DNA of 64,000 bases, from the NCBI GenBank assembly GCA_014529385.2, contig CM043953.1, forward strand, positions 78,236,872 to 78,300,871, given 5' to 3'. Of this stretch, positions 42,101 through 48,419 are shown one piece after another. The translations under genes were made by a program, and so were the position numbers. Position 1 is the first letter of the stretch, and every line of letters starts with the position of its first letter. A model generated the notes under the pieces. That model ran no database searches. It saw nothing but the letters and a program-made list of their open reading frames with translations, and was not told the DNA's origin. Source of the stretch: Adiantum capillus-veneris (taxonomy: Eukaryota > Streptophyta > Polypodiopsida > Polypodiales > Pteridaceae).

Positions 42101-43966
42101 AAGGGTATTTCATCTGATCAAGTAGGTGAGCAGAGTAGGCAGCATACGCTGTGTGTGTGTGGGTTTTGAGGGAAGGTGTGATGAGAGACAGAGAGACAGG
42201 TGCGCCGGGCGGTTGTTTTATTTTGACCCAAGCTTTGTTGATTATTTTTATACAGGATATCAATTACAACACAGATTATGAAAAATTTGCAAAAAAATGG
42301 GGTTCTGATCCCAGATTCGAAGCACTAGAACGGAAGGATCGTGAGTCTCTTCTGAATGAAAGGTGCATCTTGGACTCATAATGCAATTTATGCGAGTTTT
42401 ATCCATGAGTGGACTGACAATGTCAGTTGTGTTTTTTTAATTTCGAGATGCCTAGTCCGTGTAATGTATGGTGATGTTGTCATTAGGTACTTCCAGTTGG
42501 TGAACATTATGTATGATTGTGCTTGTAACATGGCACTGTATGCAGGCTTAATAAGTTTGTACTAGGTATCTTTAAAGGAATACCCATACAATAGGTCATA
42601 TACCTTGGCGTGATTTTGATTAACATCATGTAGTTGTATGCTTTTATAGGGTCCTACCCTTACGGAAAGCTGAGGAAGAGAGAATTCGCGCTATTCAATC
42701 AGCAGCTGCTGCAGGTTTCAAGGCTATGTTGACAGAGTTGGGAGAAATAACCAGTTCCAGTCGCTGGTCTAAAGTAAGCATTGTGTACAGCTTATTTGAT
42801 GGAGGAGGAAGAGAGAGGCTGGGTCTGCATGCAATAATGCATTAATTTGGGACTAATTTTCTCAGATATTAGTGTGCCAGGTGCCTTACACTTTTTTTCC
42901 GGTCTCTAAGCTCATGCTCATTTCTGGCTTATTCACAGGTGAAGGACAAGTTAAGAAATGACCCTCGGTATAGGACTGTGATGCGCGAGGAGAGAGAAGC
43001 CCTTTTTAATGCCTTTGTTGGTGAGCTGAGGTCAGCAGAACAGGCAGCTGAAAGGGCTGTGAAGGCAAAAAGAGAAGAAGAGGTTTAATTTCTACTTTCA
43101 AGTGAGATGGCAGTCTGTGTTGGTTGTTGTCACTCTTTTTGGGGTTCTACTATTTGTATGGCCGAAAGTGTAGTATTTGAATCTTCTTGGATTTTTGTCC
43201 GTAATGGATATTCGGTGCTGTAGGAGAAGCGGAAGGAGAGGGAGCGAGAAAAACGGAAACGGAAAGAGAGAGAGGCCCAAGAAGGAGAGAAGGCTAGAGC
43301 AAAAATTTTGAAGAAAGATGCCACAACTTCATATCAGGCTCTCCTTACAGAAAAAGTAAAAGATCCAGAGGTAATGACATCAAATGTGCTCATAATTAGC
43401 GTAGTGCAGCTGGATGATTATCTTACCATGTGTTGTATATGCAGGCTTCATGGACAGAAAGTAAACCTAAATTAGAGAAAGATCCATTGGGCCGAGCGAA
43501 CAACCCTGAGCTTGACAATGTAGAACGTGAAAGACTGTTCCGAGAGCATGTAAAGGCACTGTATGAGGTCTGTCATTTCAGCATTCTAGTCGTAGTTGAA
43601 TAAGCAACACAATTAATCCCTAGAATTTGACTCCAGCCCCTTTCTTTTGTTGGGCAGCGTGCATTGCGTGACTATAGGGCCTTGCTTGCGGATACCATGG
43701 CTACAGATGCTGCAAGCAAGCAAAATGAGGAGGGTAAAAGCATGTTGAACTCCTGGTCTGAGGCCAAAAAGCATTTGAAATGTGATCCACGGTACGGGAA
43801 GATGCCAAGAGACGACAGAGAGGCATGGTGGCGCAGGTATGCAGAAGATATACAAAGAAAGTCAAAGGCGGGATCGAATTCATCAAAAGAGGAGAGGCAT
43901 TCTGGTGCTGAGGGTGGCAAAACTGCAGCCTTGGAAGGAAACCGACGGAGCTCGAGTCGTAGGTGA
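16300..43966 (+). CDS. PRP40C: PRP40C-like pre-mRNA-processing protein (WW and FF domains), 13 coding exons
   Basis: Nuclear scaffold protein of the PRP40/TCERG1 group. Family members bind splicing factors and the RNA polymerase II C-terminal domain through WW and FF domains. Coding exons: 16300-16575, 16696-18051, 18247-18284, 37499-37577, 38136-38561, 38699-38782, 41853-41993, 42256-42362, 42650-42773, 42939-43082, 43224-43370, 43445-43567, 43658-43966. All introns are GT-AG and frames join exactly, giving 3354 nt (1117 aa). Residues 1-510 are Pro/Ser/Ala-rich. WW1 is about 512-538 and WW2 565-590 (W565, W587, P590). FF-type repeats follow from about 715 to 1090. The start is the first ATG after an in-frame TAA at 16291. 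Intron 3 is 19.2 kb. I recall the Arabidopsis protein as shorter, with the length difference mainly in the N-terminus. Confidence 0.93.
16696..18051 (+). CDS. PRP40C: PRP40C coding exon 2 (residues 93-544): Pro/Ser-rich region and WW1
   Basis: The acceptor is TTTTTTGCAG at 16686-16695. Most of this 1356-nt exon encodes a low-complexity P/S/A/G/V-rich stretch, probably disordered. The end holds the first WW domain, VWTAHRTQEGIIYYYNSVTG followed by QSTYDQP, where Tyr stands at the second signature Trp. The domain is complete at GFQGE before the donor GAG|GTACAC. Confidence 0.9.
18247..18284 (+). CDS. PRP40C: PRP40C coding exon 3 (residues 545-557)
   Basis: A 38-nt micro-exon between CCTTTGTAG and GTATGG, encoding VDKVAAQPTPVS plus the first two bases of a Trp codon. 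QPTPVSWE is a conserved linker between the WW domains in plant PRP40C. The Trp codon is completed only after the 19.2 kb intron, at 37499. This fit fixes both splice sites. Confidence 0.9.
18723..19439 (+). mobile_element. 5' LTR of family C, copy 1
   Basis: 717 bp starting TGTCACAAACTG and ending CCTGCATCA one base before the PBS. It contains CCTTTAAATATG as a TATA-like box near 19155, a short (CT)n near 19185-19202, and the conserved ATAAAGAAATCCGAAAGG...GGGGCC block at 19265-19301. Its sequence resembles 40060-40537. Confidence 0.8.
19441..19452 (+). other. Primer binding site (family C)
   Basis: TGGTATCAAAGC, one mismatch from the initiator-Met tRNA type TGGTATCAGAGC, placed one base after the LTR. 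Confidence 0.8.
19740..20500 (+). pseudogene. gag remnant of family C
   Basis: Pieces of the retrotransposon gag core are readable in shifting frames: YALGNYTEESKISRATGILK, WWSPIATQLHAPRTWQAFK, MEDYNQRFLDVYLRRL, then ERYTIGLPSPLQEYFLSRQV and MDHATVGYKLMKGKLEFV. Many stops and frameshifts are present. The order matches Ty3/gypsy gag proteins. Confidence 0.7.
20534..21107 (+). mobile_element. Solo LTR, family B
   Basis: 574 bp from TGTCACAAACTGGTGACG to CCAAGTCTGTTACA, flanked on both sides by CTTTG (20529-20533 and 21108-21112). The paralogous element at 39265-39290 has the uninterrupted sequence GCAGATGCTTTGAATGTTTCC, proving insertion of a lone LTR here. It contains (AC)n near 20568-20578, GA-rich leader sequence and the conserved AAAGAAATACCGAAAGGGG block at 20986-21023. 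Confidence 0.92.
21113..21640 (+). pseudogene. Protease-like remnant of family C
   Basis: A retropepsin-like segment: GFMTLNFFGLGATKNFIDPE, then ANFHIMKLGNCDALLGMPWH and ATIDIRNRTITLQ, ending in IETNPE and a stop near 21640. The layout (hydrophobic strand, xxGATKNFI, later CDALLGMPW) is that of Ty3/gypsy aspartic proteases. The catalytic DSGA reads GLGA here and HPGA in the other copy, so the catalytic Asp is gone in both. No RT follows. Confidence 0.72.
21805..22000. repeat. Degenerate ~63-bp tandem repeat in family C spacer
   Basis: Three diverged units built on CCTCTGAACGAGGCAGGCTG...GGGGAGC.TTTAGTTGTAT follow the protease remnant. The stretch from 21640 to 22400 is otherwise non-coding spacer before the PPT. 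Confidence 0.65.
22409..22795 (+). mobile_element. Truncated 3' LTR of family C with palindromic minisatellite
   Basis: It starts TGTCACAAACTGTCGATG right after the PPT and matches the 5' LTR, but stops near 22795 where LINE 2 sequence begins. At about 22565-22770 a unit found once in the 5' LTR (GGGTTAGGATTGATAATC...CCCCCAA) is expanded to about five copies. The segment 22630-22658 is a perfect inverted repeat with 13-base arms and a 3-base loop. Confidence 0.75.
22820..23645 (-). pseudogene. LINE 2 C-terminal and 3' region
   Basis: This matches LINE copies at 34100-34620 and 13250-13660: CTCCGTCGATG...GTGG-type sequence near 22930, the zinc-knuckle region near 23230-23330, and CATCCAATGAGTA at 23606. 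No open frame remains. Confidence 0.75.
23646..23650. repeat. Target site duplication, left (AAATC)
   Basis: AAATC immediately precedes the LTR start TGTCACGAGG. The same bases follow its end at 25121-25125. Confidence 0.88.
23651..25120 (+). mobile_element. Solo LTR related to element D
   Basis: 1470 bp from TGTCACGAGGACG to GGTCCGGTTTCA with AAATC target duplications, inserted in LINE 2. Long parts match the element D LTRs, for example CACATATGGTAATGCC and GGAACCGGATTAGCTAATTG, and the conserved AATAAAGAAAT...GGGGCC block at 24924-24962. Unlike the D LTRs it has canonical TG...CA ends. It is clearly diverged from D, so it represents an older or sister subfamily. No internal region is present. 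Confidence 0.92.
25121..26450 (-). pseudogene. LINE 2 reverse transcriptase remnant
   Basis: The minus strand shows LLLYVDDIVLISDSSEK near 25800-25850 (the YxDD active site, here YVDD). GLSVNLDKTKVMVFNTTAKR and DAYTYLGVFFTGPKF follow downstream. It starts with a 38-bp tandem duplication around CCATGTAGCTGAAACCATG (25121-25190). Frames are broken in many places. Confidence 0.8.
26580..27370 (-). pseudogene. LINE 2 endonuclease remnant
   Basis: The minus-strand frame contains MVDYVMARPSFIPPIQDF and VDHALLTFTVSFQF, the C-terminal part of an APE-type LINE endonuclease with the DHALL stretch in place of the usual SDHxPL. A further frame at 27163-27369 (LRVLDVSDLRCSKDVVHNEY) is probably its upstream part. 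The N-terminal catalytic residues are not recognisable. Confidence 0.6.
27371..27750. other. AT-rich stretch between LINE 2 and the inverted repeat
   Basis: I see no gene or element signature here. It ends where inverted-repeat identity begins with AAGTTTTGTAAGATGGACATG. Confidence 0.6.
27751..30415 (+). repeat. Large inverted repeat, left arm (2.67 kb)
   Basis: The arm is the reverse complement of 30579-33253, traced by eye from AAGTTTTGTAAGATGG at the outer edge to CAATGCTCT.CGACTGGAGAT at the inner edge. Mismatches occur every few tens of bases. Shared landmarks include the GCAGGTAAGGACTC segment, TTGACCGGTTGACTGG, and all protein-like stretches. The arm holds a decayed open region (28380-29925) and the start of a second (29958-30415), both directed toward the centre. 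Confidence 0.93.
28380..29925 (+). pseudogene. Unidentified gag-like protein, left arm
   Basis: Broken frames encode the same protein as the minus strand of the right arm. They include SLDASQLIYDSALTSDKKLS, ILATLDKDSMEGVNLITHYI, QQELAMFSSAGSDLSNFLRK and, near the end, a basic tail with NRGRVRSYTRGRGRSPP. A Gly/Arg-rich tail after a largely helical body suggests a nucleic-acid-binding capsid or gag-like protein. I do not recognise the family. Stops occur at 28981 and elsewhere, so it is not functional. Confidence 0.5.
29958..30578 (+). pseudogene. Start of a second unidentified frame, crossing the palindrome centre
   Basis: An open frame reads CECFDLFFGNHKLLDNILIG, HVCTCDLSIIENTKIRRI, LVKGLNYISNFPK and LVNALRLE. 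The pattern LxKGLNYIxxxPK followed by a leucine/arginine helix recalls the segment before the reverse transcriptase core in Penelope-like elements. That is a weak likeness only, and no RT motif is reached. Past 30415 the frame enters the 163-bp spacer and then the other arm read antisense, so its end is artificial. Confidence 0.35.
30416..30578. other. Spacer of the inverted repeat (163 bp)
   Basis: This is single-copy sequence between the arms. It keeps an open plus frame (ECFLQKVSQLPRKWLSSDDS), apparently a further piece of the same element from the left-arm copy. Confidence 0.8.
30619..30828 (-). pseudogene. Second frame of the unidentified element, right arm
   Basis: Minus-strand counterpart of 30166-30375, colinear with it: the same 70-codon stretch is open in both arms. 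In the neighbouring frame both arms encode the CDLSIIENTK..LxKGLNYI segment, so that is probably the real frame. Confidence 0.4.
31060..32700 (-). pseudogene. Unidentified gag-like protein, right arm
   Basis: This is the better-kept copy. Frames on the minus strand: 32432-32698 (MSTNHNPENHAKFFKQIKLY, LKDRKPKNALAVRTRPFLFR), 31850-32416 (WVKILATLDKDSMEGVNLIT, IGGIFCRDSTALEAVKEFQS), 31391-31810 (ETWVYLVNLPASTVEDCRLK, CRFLNPKAFCESSIVWFDHT) and 31066-31281 (basic tail RGRVRSYTRGRGRSPP). Put together this is a protein of roughly 500 residues broken by a few frameshifts. The family is unknown to me; a capsid-like role is inferred only from the basic tail and position. Confidence 0.5.
33268..33326. 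repeat. (GA)n tract, preceded by (CA)n
   Basis: CACACACACA (33255-33267) runs into about 29 GA units, immediately followed by GATGAAATGAAATG. Read on the minus strand this is a LINE 3' end tailed by (CT)n. Confidence 0.9.
33327..33588 (-). mobile_element. LINE 3' end fragment a
   Basis: On the minus strand it ends ...CATTTCATTTCATC followed by (CT)n. It carries the shared 3' segment GGTCTCATAGGTCATTTCGGC (33361-33380) and, upstream, LINE-3' sequence with ACGGAGACAACAG. It is 5'-truncated inside a (GA)n tract at 33589. Confidence 0.75.
33589..33738 (-). mobile_element. LINE 3' end fragment b
   Basis: A (GA)n tract (33589-33633), then GGAAGAAGAGATTTTTAATGTCG and about 70 bp more, up to a (TG)n tract (33719-33739). 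The layout (tail, T-rich TTTTTAA.GTC) matches fragment e rather than a, c or d. The piece is short and the assignment rests on the 3' terminal pattern. Confidence 0.5.
33740..34629 (-). mobile_element. LINE 3' end fragment c with C-terminal coding
   Basis: The (CT)n tail (33740-33779) follows the shared 3' segment, whose stem is at 33824-33838. The minus-strand frame at 34230-34622 encodes ELHYTCHC, YYEIQGRFHCLFREGFGPLS and RRITDFFRAHIGQPKE, the same C-terminus as LINE 1. A ~57-bp tandem duplication, TCATCAATCTCCTCCATGGT, occurs at 34065-34160. G15 lies at 33961-33975. The fragment is 5'-truncated at 34629 within (GA)n. Confidence 0.82.
34630..35563 (-). mobile_element. LINE 3' end fragment d with C-terminal coding
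   Basis: The (CT)n tail is 34630-34680 and the 3' stem-loop 34715-34729. The minus-strand frame at 35100-35384 reads CDMEPETELHYTCRC, YEIRGRFHCLFREGFGPLSK and RRITDFFRTDTGQPEE. It is very similar to fragment c and to LINE 1. It is 5'-truncated at 35563, where it abuts (GA)n. Confidence 0.82.
35564..36008 (-). mobile_element. LINE 3' end fragment e (different family)
   Basis: The tail is (CT)n plus CTTTCTTTC (plus strand 35564-35640). It then has the 3' segment whose stem-loop at 35656-35671 reads AGGCCGAAATCGGCCT. The rest, to 36008, is unlike the c/d family. No coding region was recognised. Confidence 0.65.
36009..36330 (-). mobile_element. LINE 3' end fragments f and g
   Basis: Two very short copies in a row. 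Fragment f (36075-36138) has its tail at 36009-36074. Fragment g (36178 to about 36330) has its tail at 36139-36177. Both keep TTAACGTCTTC and the stem-loop region (36110-36124 and 36213-36226). Each was inserted in or next to the (GA)n tail of its neighbour. Confidence 0.72.
37499..37577 (+). CDS. PRP40C: PRP40C coding exon 4 (residues 557-583): first part of WW2
   Basis: The acceptor is TTTGTGCATGCAG. The exon finishes the split Trp codon and encodes EMIGGTGWAMVTTNDAKRYY through HRDTQ, the first half of the second WW domain (W565, then the YYY block). The donor is CAG|GTAATT. Confidence 0.92.
38136..38561 (+). CDS. PRP40C: PRP40C coding exon 5 (residues 584-725): end of WW2, acidic linker
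   Basis: It starts ATSWQVPTEV, closing the second WW domain with W587 and P590. A basic YRKRRIDD segment follows, then a linker, and a Ser/acidic tract, SSSESSSDSDDEE, that could be a CK2 target. It ends TKEECVSQFK, the first helix of FF1. The donor AAG|GTGCTT is slightly weak. Confidence 0.9.
38699..38782 (+). CDS. PRP40C: PRP40C coding exon 6 (residues 726-753): FF1
   Basis: Encodes EMLKEKGIAPFSKWEKELPK and then VIFDPRFK, the core of the first FF domain, including the conserved W and the DPRF that precedes the third helix. It is flanked by TTACATAG and GTATTG. Confidence 0.9.
39260..39898 (+). pseudogene. Protease-like remnant, family C copy 2
   Basis: Two overlapping frames give FHPGATKNFIHPEFFKQMDF, VVTPIGALPLTIQGYHGKAN and CDALLG, colinear with copy 1. 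The active-site position reads HPGA instead of DSGA. A direct 86-bp duplication (39692-39777 and 39778-39863) repeats the ALLG to KPV part. Confidence 0.7.
39692..39863. repeat. 86-bp tandem duplication
   Basis: GCTCTTTTGGGCACGATC... is repeated twice in direct orientation with about four differences. It adds 28 codons plus 2 nt and so shifts the frame of the remnant. Confidence 0.85.
39935..40537 (+). mobile_element. LTR of family C, copy 2
   Basis: It begins near TGTCAACCACTGAAGAC and ends CAGTTGGCACA. Matching landmarks to the LTR at 18723-19439: GAAGAAGAAGTCC, GGGCCTTTAAATA, the (AC)n patch, and the conserved AAAGAAATGCC...GGGGCC block at 40376-40416. The exact ends are uncertain because the first part is rearranged. 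Confidence 0.72.
41853..41993 (+). CDS. PRP40C: PRP40C coding exon 7 (residues 754-800): end of FF1, start of FF2
   Basis: AIPSHTERRSIFDHFVRTRA completes FF1 with its second signature Phe. A charged helix (EEERKEKRA) links to GFKQLLEEASK, the first helix of FF2. The acceptor is TTGGCATTGCAG. The preceding intron is 3070 nt because it holds an LTR-element remnant. Confidence 0.9.
42256..42362 (+). CDS. PRP40C: PRP40C coding exon 8 (residues 801-836): FF2
   Basis: DINYNTDYEKFAKKWGSDPR, then FEALERKDRESLLNE: the FF2 core with the usual W/F..D.RF..L pattern. It ends after two bases of an Arg codon. The donor is AG|GTGCAT and the acceptor TTTTTATACAG. Confidence 0.9.
42650..42773 (+). CDS. PRP40C: PRP40C coding exon 9 (residues 836-877): FF2/FF3
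   Basis: It completes the split Arg codon and encodes VLPLRKAEEERIRAIQ, then AGFKAMLTELGEITSSSRWS, the opening of FF3. The donor is AAA|GTAAGC. Confidence 0.9.
42939..43082 (+). CDS. PRP40C: PRP40C coding exon 10 (residues 878-925): FF3
   Basis: VKDKLRNDPRYRTVMREERE and ALFNAFVGEL finish FF3. A long charged helix rich in E, K and R follows (AERAVKAKREEE). The acceptor is TTATTCACAG and the donor GAG|GTTTAA. Confidence 0.9.
43224..43370 (+). CDS. PRP40C: PRP40C coding exon 11 (residues 926-974): charged helix, start of FF4
   Basis: EKRKEREREKRKRKEREAQE is a strongly charged helical linker that could also act as a nuclear localisation signal. ATTSYQALLTEKVKDPE opens the next FF repeat. The donor is GAG|GTAATG. 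Confidence 0.9.
43445..43567 (+). CDS. PRP40C: PRP40C coding exon 12 (residues 975-1015): FF4
   Basis: ASWTESKPKLEKDPLGRANN and ERERLFREHVKALYE form a lengthened FF repeat with an insertion (GRANNPELDNVE) typical of the fourth repeat in this family. The acceptor is TATATGCAG and the donor GAG|GTCTGT. Confidence 0.9.
43658..43966 (+). CDS. PRP40C: PRP40C terminal coding exon 13 (residues 1016-1117)
   Basis: RALRDYRALLADTM, then a last FF-like repeat (SWSEAKKHLKCDPRYGKMPR, DREAWWRRYAEDIQRK) and a basic, Ser/Gly-rich tail ending RRSSSRR. The stop is TGA at 43964-43966. The acceptor is TTTGTTGGGCAG. Confidence 0.9.
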   Translation, partial: RALRDYRALLADTMATDAASKQNEEGKSMLNSWSEAKKHLKCDPRYGKMPRDDREAWWRRYAEDIQRKSKAGSNSSKEERHSGAEGGKTAALEGNRRSSSRR

Positions 43967-46900
43967 ATTCACCTGATTAAAGCTTTGATTAGAGTGCAGT
44001 TTGGCCGGGTGGTGAAGTGTCTTTGAAATTGTCCATAGGACCAGTTCCATTGCGGAGGCAATAGGGGAAGATGATTCTTATGGAATCTGCAAGTCTGGTT
44101 ACACTATGTGTAGTCTGTATTCTCACCAATCTGCTTCAAAAGTTCAATGTTAGATGCCTCATTGGTAGCATGCTTTGGTACTGAATATTTCATGACTACG
44201 CTGCCTGATCCGTGATTTTGGAAGCTCTTTGGAAAAATGGGGCAACCTTAGCACAAGGAGAGACTTGTTTTGTTGATAGTTTACCCCACCTAATATCTGT
44301 CATTTGAGGGCATTGCAAAGCATTAAATTGAATTTAAAGATCAAATCTTCTGTGCTGTCTCGATGTTTTTGACCAATGTTTGTACATAGGAAACCATTCT
44401 CTTTTTAGTTTGCTATTATAAAGCTTCAGTATTGTGTCTCGCTTCTTAACAATAGGGTTGTGTGAACACAAGCCACCTTTGTAACTTTTTTGTAAATTCT
44501 TCTTCTCATGAACAACATAGAACCTCATCAAAAACTTTCAAGGATTTGCTCTCAAGACGTGTATAAATAATCTCATATAAAATTATTATTTTTCAGGAGG
44601 CATTGTTTAGGTACCATTGAACAAAATTTGCTCAAAAGTTATGATATACCATGTAGTCTCCTTAAAAGCCTTCAAAGCATGTTGATTTATTTTTGAAAAA
44701 TATATGGACATGTATGCAATGAGAATCTATGCATAAACTATTTTTAGGAAAAAAGATTACTTGCTTGTTTTAGGCTTCAAAACTGTGTATATTATCAAAT
44801 CGAAAAATCAATTTTGTGGCTTTTTACTATTTTTAAACTTTTGATTTTTTTTTTGGGGATAAATGGTATACTAAAATGTTTCTCTATGTGATAGGGCTAC
44901 AGTGGTTTCTTATGCTCATGGTTTTTTGAAAAATAACTAGTATTAGAGCCAATTTTATAGAATGGGTTGCCAAGCCACTATTGTGAGTCAAACACAAACC
45001 TAGTGTTAACGTTCTTGCTTTCACATGTATAGACACACTTCAACCAACTCACGTATTGGCTAAGTGGAGCTACTCAAATTTTCTTATTTATTTATTTTGC
45101 TTGTAGCATCTAGGAGGTAAAGCTGTGACTAGCTCAAAAGTTTTGGTGCTCATATACAGGCTACCACTTTCTCAAACTTGAGGTAAGAATCCTAGAGTTG
45201 GGATACATGGGTTCAAGAGTAGGGTTCCCTAGGGCATGCTATGATCCTTGTTGGAATCATGTGGTTGGAGTTAAGACTATGTGGGGCTAGGGATATGGAT
45301 GGCAGGGTGGCCAGCCAAGATGGATTGACGACCAGCCGAGCCAAGGCTATGTGGATTGATATGGGACCCTAATAAGTTGGCCTTGGGACGTTTATGGGAT
45401 GTGCCTAGTAGGAGAGACCTCCACGATGCATGTTAGCTTTTGCGTCGACCTGGGGGCATAACACTACGTGGATGCCTTTATGCTAACTCTGGTATGCAAA
45501 AAGCAAATTAGTGTTTTCAAGTAGGTCACTTTGAATCGGGAGTTTTGCGTATCTACAGTTTATGTTGAGGTAGTTTGGAGACATTACTTATTCATTTGGT
45601 TCTAATCTGTTTGTATTTTTGGAAATTATTTCCAGTGTCCAAGCACTAATCTTATTGAATCCCGAGTTTTTGTAACTTTGATGTTAGATTGTGCTTTTTG
45701 AACAAACTTGTTTTTGAAGAGATTGCTTTTTGGAAAAAGCGCTTTCTAAACAAGGTGCTTTCCGAAGAAGGTACTTTTTGGGAGAAGTTGCTTTTTGAGA
45801 AAGCTTCTTTTGAAGTTTTTGCCGGGCATGATTAATTATAATAGGCAATATAATTTCCATCATAAAGATTTAAATTTATTTTTTACATTACAGATTGAGA
45901 CTTTACACAATTTCTTGAAAGATTAATGGTTCTATGACTAGATTTGATTTGTATTTCAAGAGAATAAATATACTTTCAGAGATTTGATGCAAATAAAAAA
46001 GACCAAGAACAAAAACAGAAGGCACTTTTGATAGGCATTAAACAAGGGTGTGAAACTTTTTGAATAAAAGTTTTTTTTCATTATTTTGGAATAAAATGTT
46101 TGACAAAGAAAAACAAGAATTTATCTTAAATACATAAAGAATCTCCTGGATGACTGTAAGGGTGTATTTTTGGATAATTTATGAGTATTATTTTGTCTAG
46201 AGGGGTAGACCATTGGATAGATCTCTATAACTGAAATTATAACTTAATGATTTTTTAAAAGAAGAATTTGGCTGAACCGAGTGTGCATCCATGTGATAGC
46301 CTTATCTTTTTTGTAGAATAAAAAGGAAAAATGCAAGTCCATTGATCAAGTGAGTAGAAAGAATAAGAGGTTTGTGTAAAGTTGTGATTGTCAATTAACT
46401 TTTGAAACATTAAATTCAAGAATTGTTAAGAATTATGTTATAAAAATTCTTGATATGGAGGGAAAACAATCAAGTGGAAACTAATTGGTAGATGTGTTAG
46501 CACATGGGAGAAGCGTGCTCGTTGTGAATGCGTCTAGGTCCAAAGGTCGTAAGGTAGTTGATCGCAACCGTCCATTGCAACTATATTCTTGGGCGGAATT
46601 TTTGCCAATAGCCGATTGATCAACGCCACCTCACCTGTAAGAATATAGTCGATTCATGTCCAGTCAGAGGATGACAAATCAGCTGTTGTCATGCAACAAG
46701 AGCTTGCCACCTCAGTTGTTGGAATGTCAAGAAATCTCTATCGTGCAGTGATTTTGAACCACAACAGCAAGTAGAATACACTCTCCACCTCAGCATGTTG
46801 TGTACGCATGTAGGACTGTCTCTCTCTGCCACCTCAACACATATAATCTTGTGAATGCTTGTGGGACTGTTTCACTGGCCCTGCTCCCTTGGACTCTTGA

Positions 46901-47360
46901 CGGTCGGGAAAGGACCTCTAGTGTCCTTTCCCTGCACCAAAAAGTTACACACACATGATTTGAATCATGTTGCTCATGATTTAGAATTACTCGTTACTAG
47001 GTGTGGTGCATGCATTTAGGAAAAATATGGACCTTGTAAGGATCCCTAGTTTTAAGAGATTAGTGGTAATTTTGTTGGGGGTGGAGTGAGGACAAACTCA
47101 ATGATGAGGCCTATTTTCACACTTCTCTTGCTAGCCTTTTCTAGGTTTTTGTAGTGTGAATGTGTGTGTTTGAACTTGGGGGGGAGGGGGGGGGGGAAGG
47201 ATGGTGTGGTTTGTTGGCACTCTCTTTCTAGTTGTGAAAGTAGATTGTACAATGAGATAGCGACCCCACCATATCTCTCCTCCAATTGTTGTGGGTCCCG
47301 GTTAAAATGGAGCCCTCAAATACATACATATCAAGAGTTCAAATTTTTAATTCATTTCCC
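43967..47360. other. PRP40C 3' flank and AT-rich intergenic DNA
   Basis: The first few hundred bases after 43966 should hold the PRP40C 3' UTR. ATTAAA occurs near 43976 and 44322, but no clear polyadenylation signal stands out. The rest is AT-rich with no open frame, repeat or element I can name. Confidence 0.6.
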
Positions 47361-47370
47361 CCCACAATCT

Positions 47371-47375
<5 letters not shown>

Positions 47376-47428
<53 letters not shown>
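47376..47428. repeat. (CT)n(CA)n microsatellite
   Basis: About 14 CT units followed by about 12 CA units, with C-rich sequence after it. Like other tracts here it may mark a retrotransposon end, but none was identified next to it. Confidence 0.85.
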
Positions 47429-47429
<1 letters not shown>

Positions 47430-47925
47430 CCCCACACCCACCATTCCTTCTTTAATCCTACTTTTCTAACACAAATCATGTCTCTAATCCCTTTCCACAC
47501 TTAAACATTACTTCTCTCGATAATCTTCTAGCATAAAGTAAAGTAGTAACTAATCTAACATCTCTAGCGGTCCTCTTTCTTTGTAGTGTCTCCTTTTGCC
47601 ACTAACAAAGGAATGTTGTGCTAAAAATATCCTTTTACATCCACGAGTGTTGTGACTCTTTTGGTGTCGTGTAGCTAGTATCCATGGATGAGGCTATAAT
47701 TGTGCACTAAGTGAGTCTTGGTTGTTGGAAAGAGCTTGGTCTCTAGCAAGGCATCTAAATCTCCAACCACTCGTTGTAAATGTTTCTCTTGTTGTGATTT
47801 AATATAGTCAATCAAAAACTATGAATTGAATAACCAAGTGTCCATCAAATATGTCTATTTTTTTCCTTTATAAACTTACAAAAATGTGAGTGATAATTGT
47901 ATTAAGGAAAACACAACATAAAAAG

Positions 47926-48404
47926 TTACATAGAAATCCATGCTCCCATGGCATCTTCACCACATACCACCAGATACACCATATGCATCGGCTGATAAAG
48001 AGTGCCACTCGGAGGCCGTTCACACAGAAGGAAACAGAGGTTGACTAGGGGTTGCCACCAAGGAGATAACCCTACCACAGCTCGCACCTTGATCCCAAGC
48101 CAGTGCACAAGATACATAATGCCAAGAGGAAAAACCCTATCCAACATAGCAGCAATGGAGTCCACAAAGTCGTTTAGCCGGAGAGAGAATCCTTTGAACA
48201 TGATCTGATAGCCTCGTGTAGTATGTCCTCTGCCAATGTGCGAGCTCCAAAGTGAGAAGGCTTCAGGATCTTCTTCGGATTGGCATTGTTTGTATATGAT
48301 TCATAATTTCTCTTTCTCCCCTCTGCATTGAACACAAAGTCTTGCCGTGCAGAATCTGGTGTCCCCCCCATAGTGCCATCTTGCTCACCTCCATTGAGTT
48401 CCAT
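47926..48404 (-). pseudogene. Unidentified minus-strand coding-like segment
   Basis: Two overlapping minus frames (48174-48404, then 47926-48201) run LAEDILHEAIRSCSKDSLSG and LNDFVDSIAAMLDRVFPLGI, YLVHWLGIKVRAVVGLSPWW. The residue mix looks like real protein (alternating hydrophobic, several W and C). It could be a fragment of a plant LINE ORF1 or an element gag, but no motif settles it. Confidence 0.3.
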
Positions 48405-48419
48405 ATTAGTGTGACACCT

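Noticed and set aside
44300-47050. tRNA or rRNA genes in the gene-free stretch
   Set aside because: No A/B-box arrangement with a cloverleaf and no rRNA-like blocks were visible by eye. The only tRNA-like matches in the window are retroelement primer binding sites.
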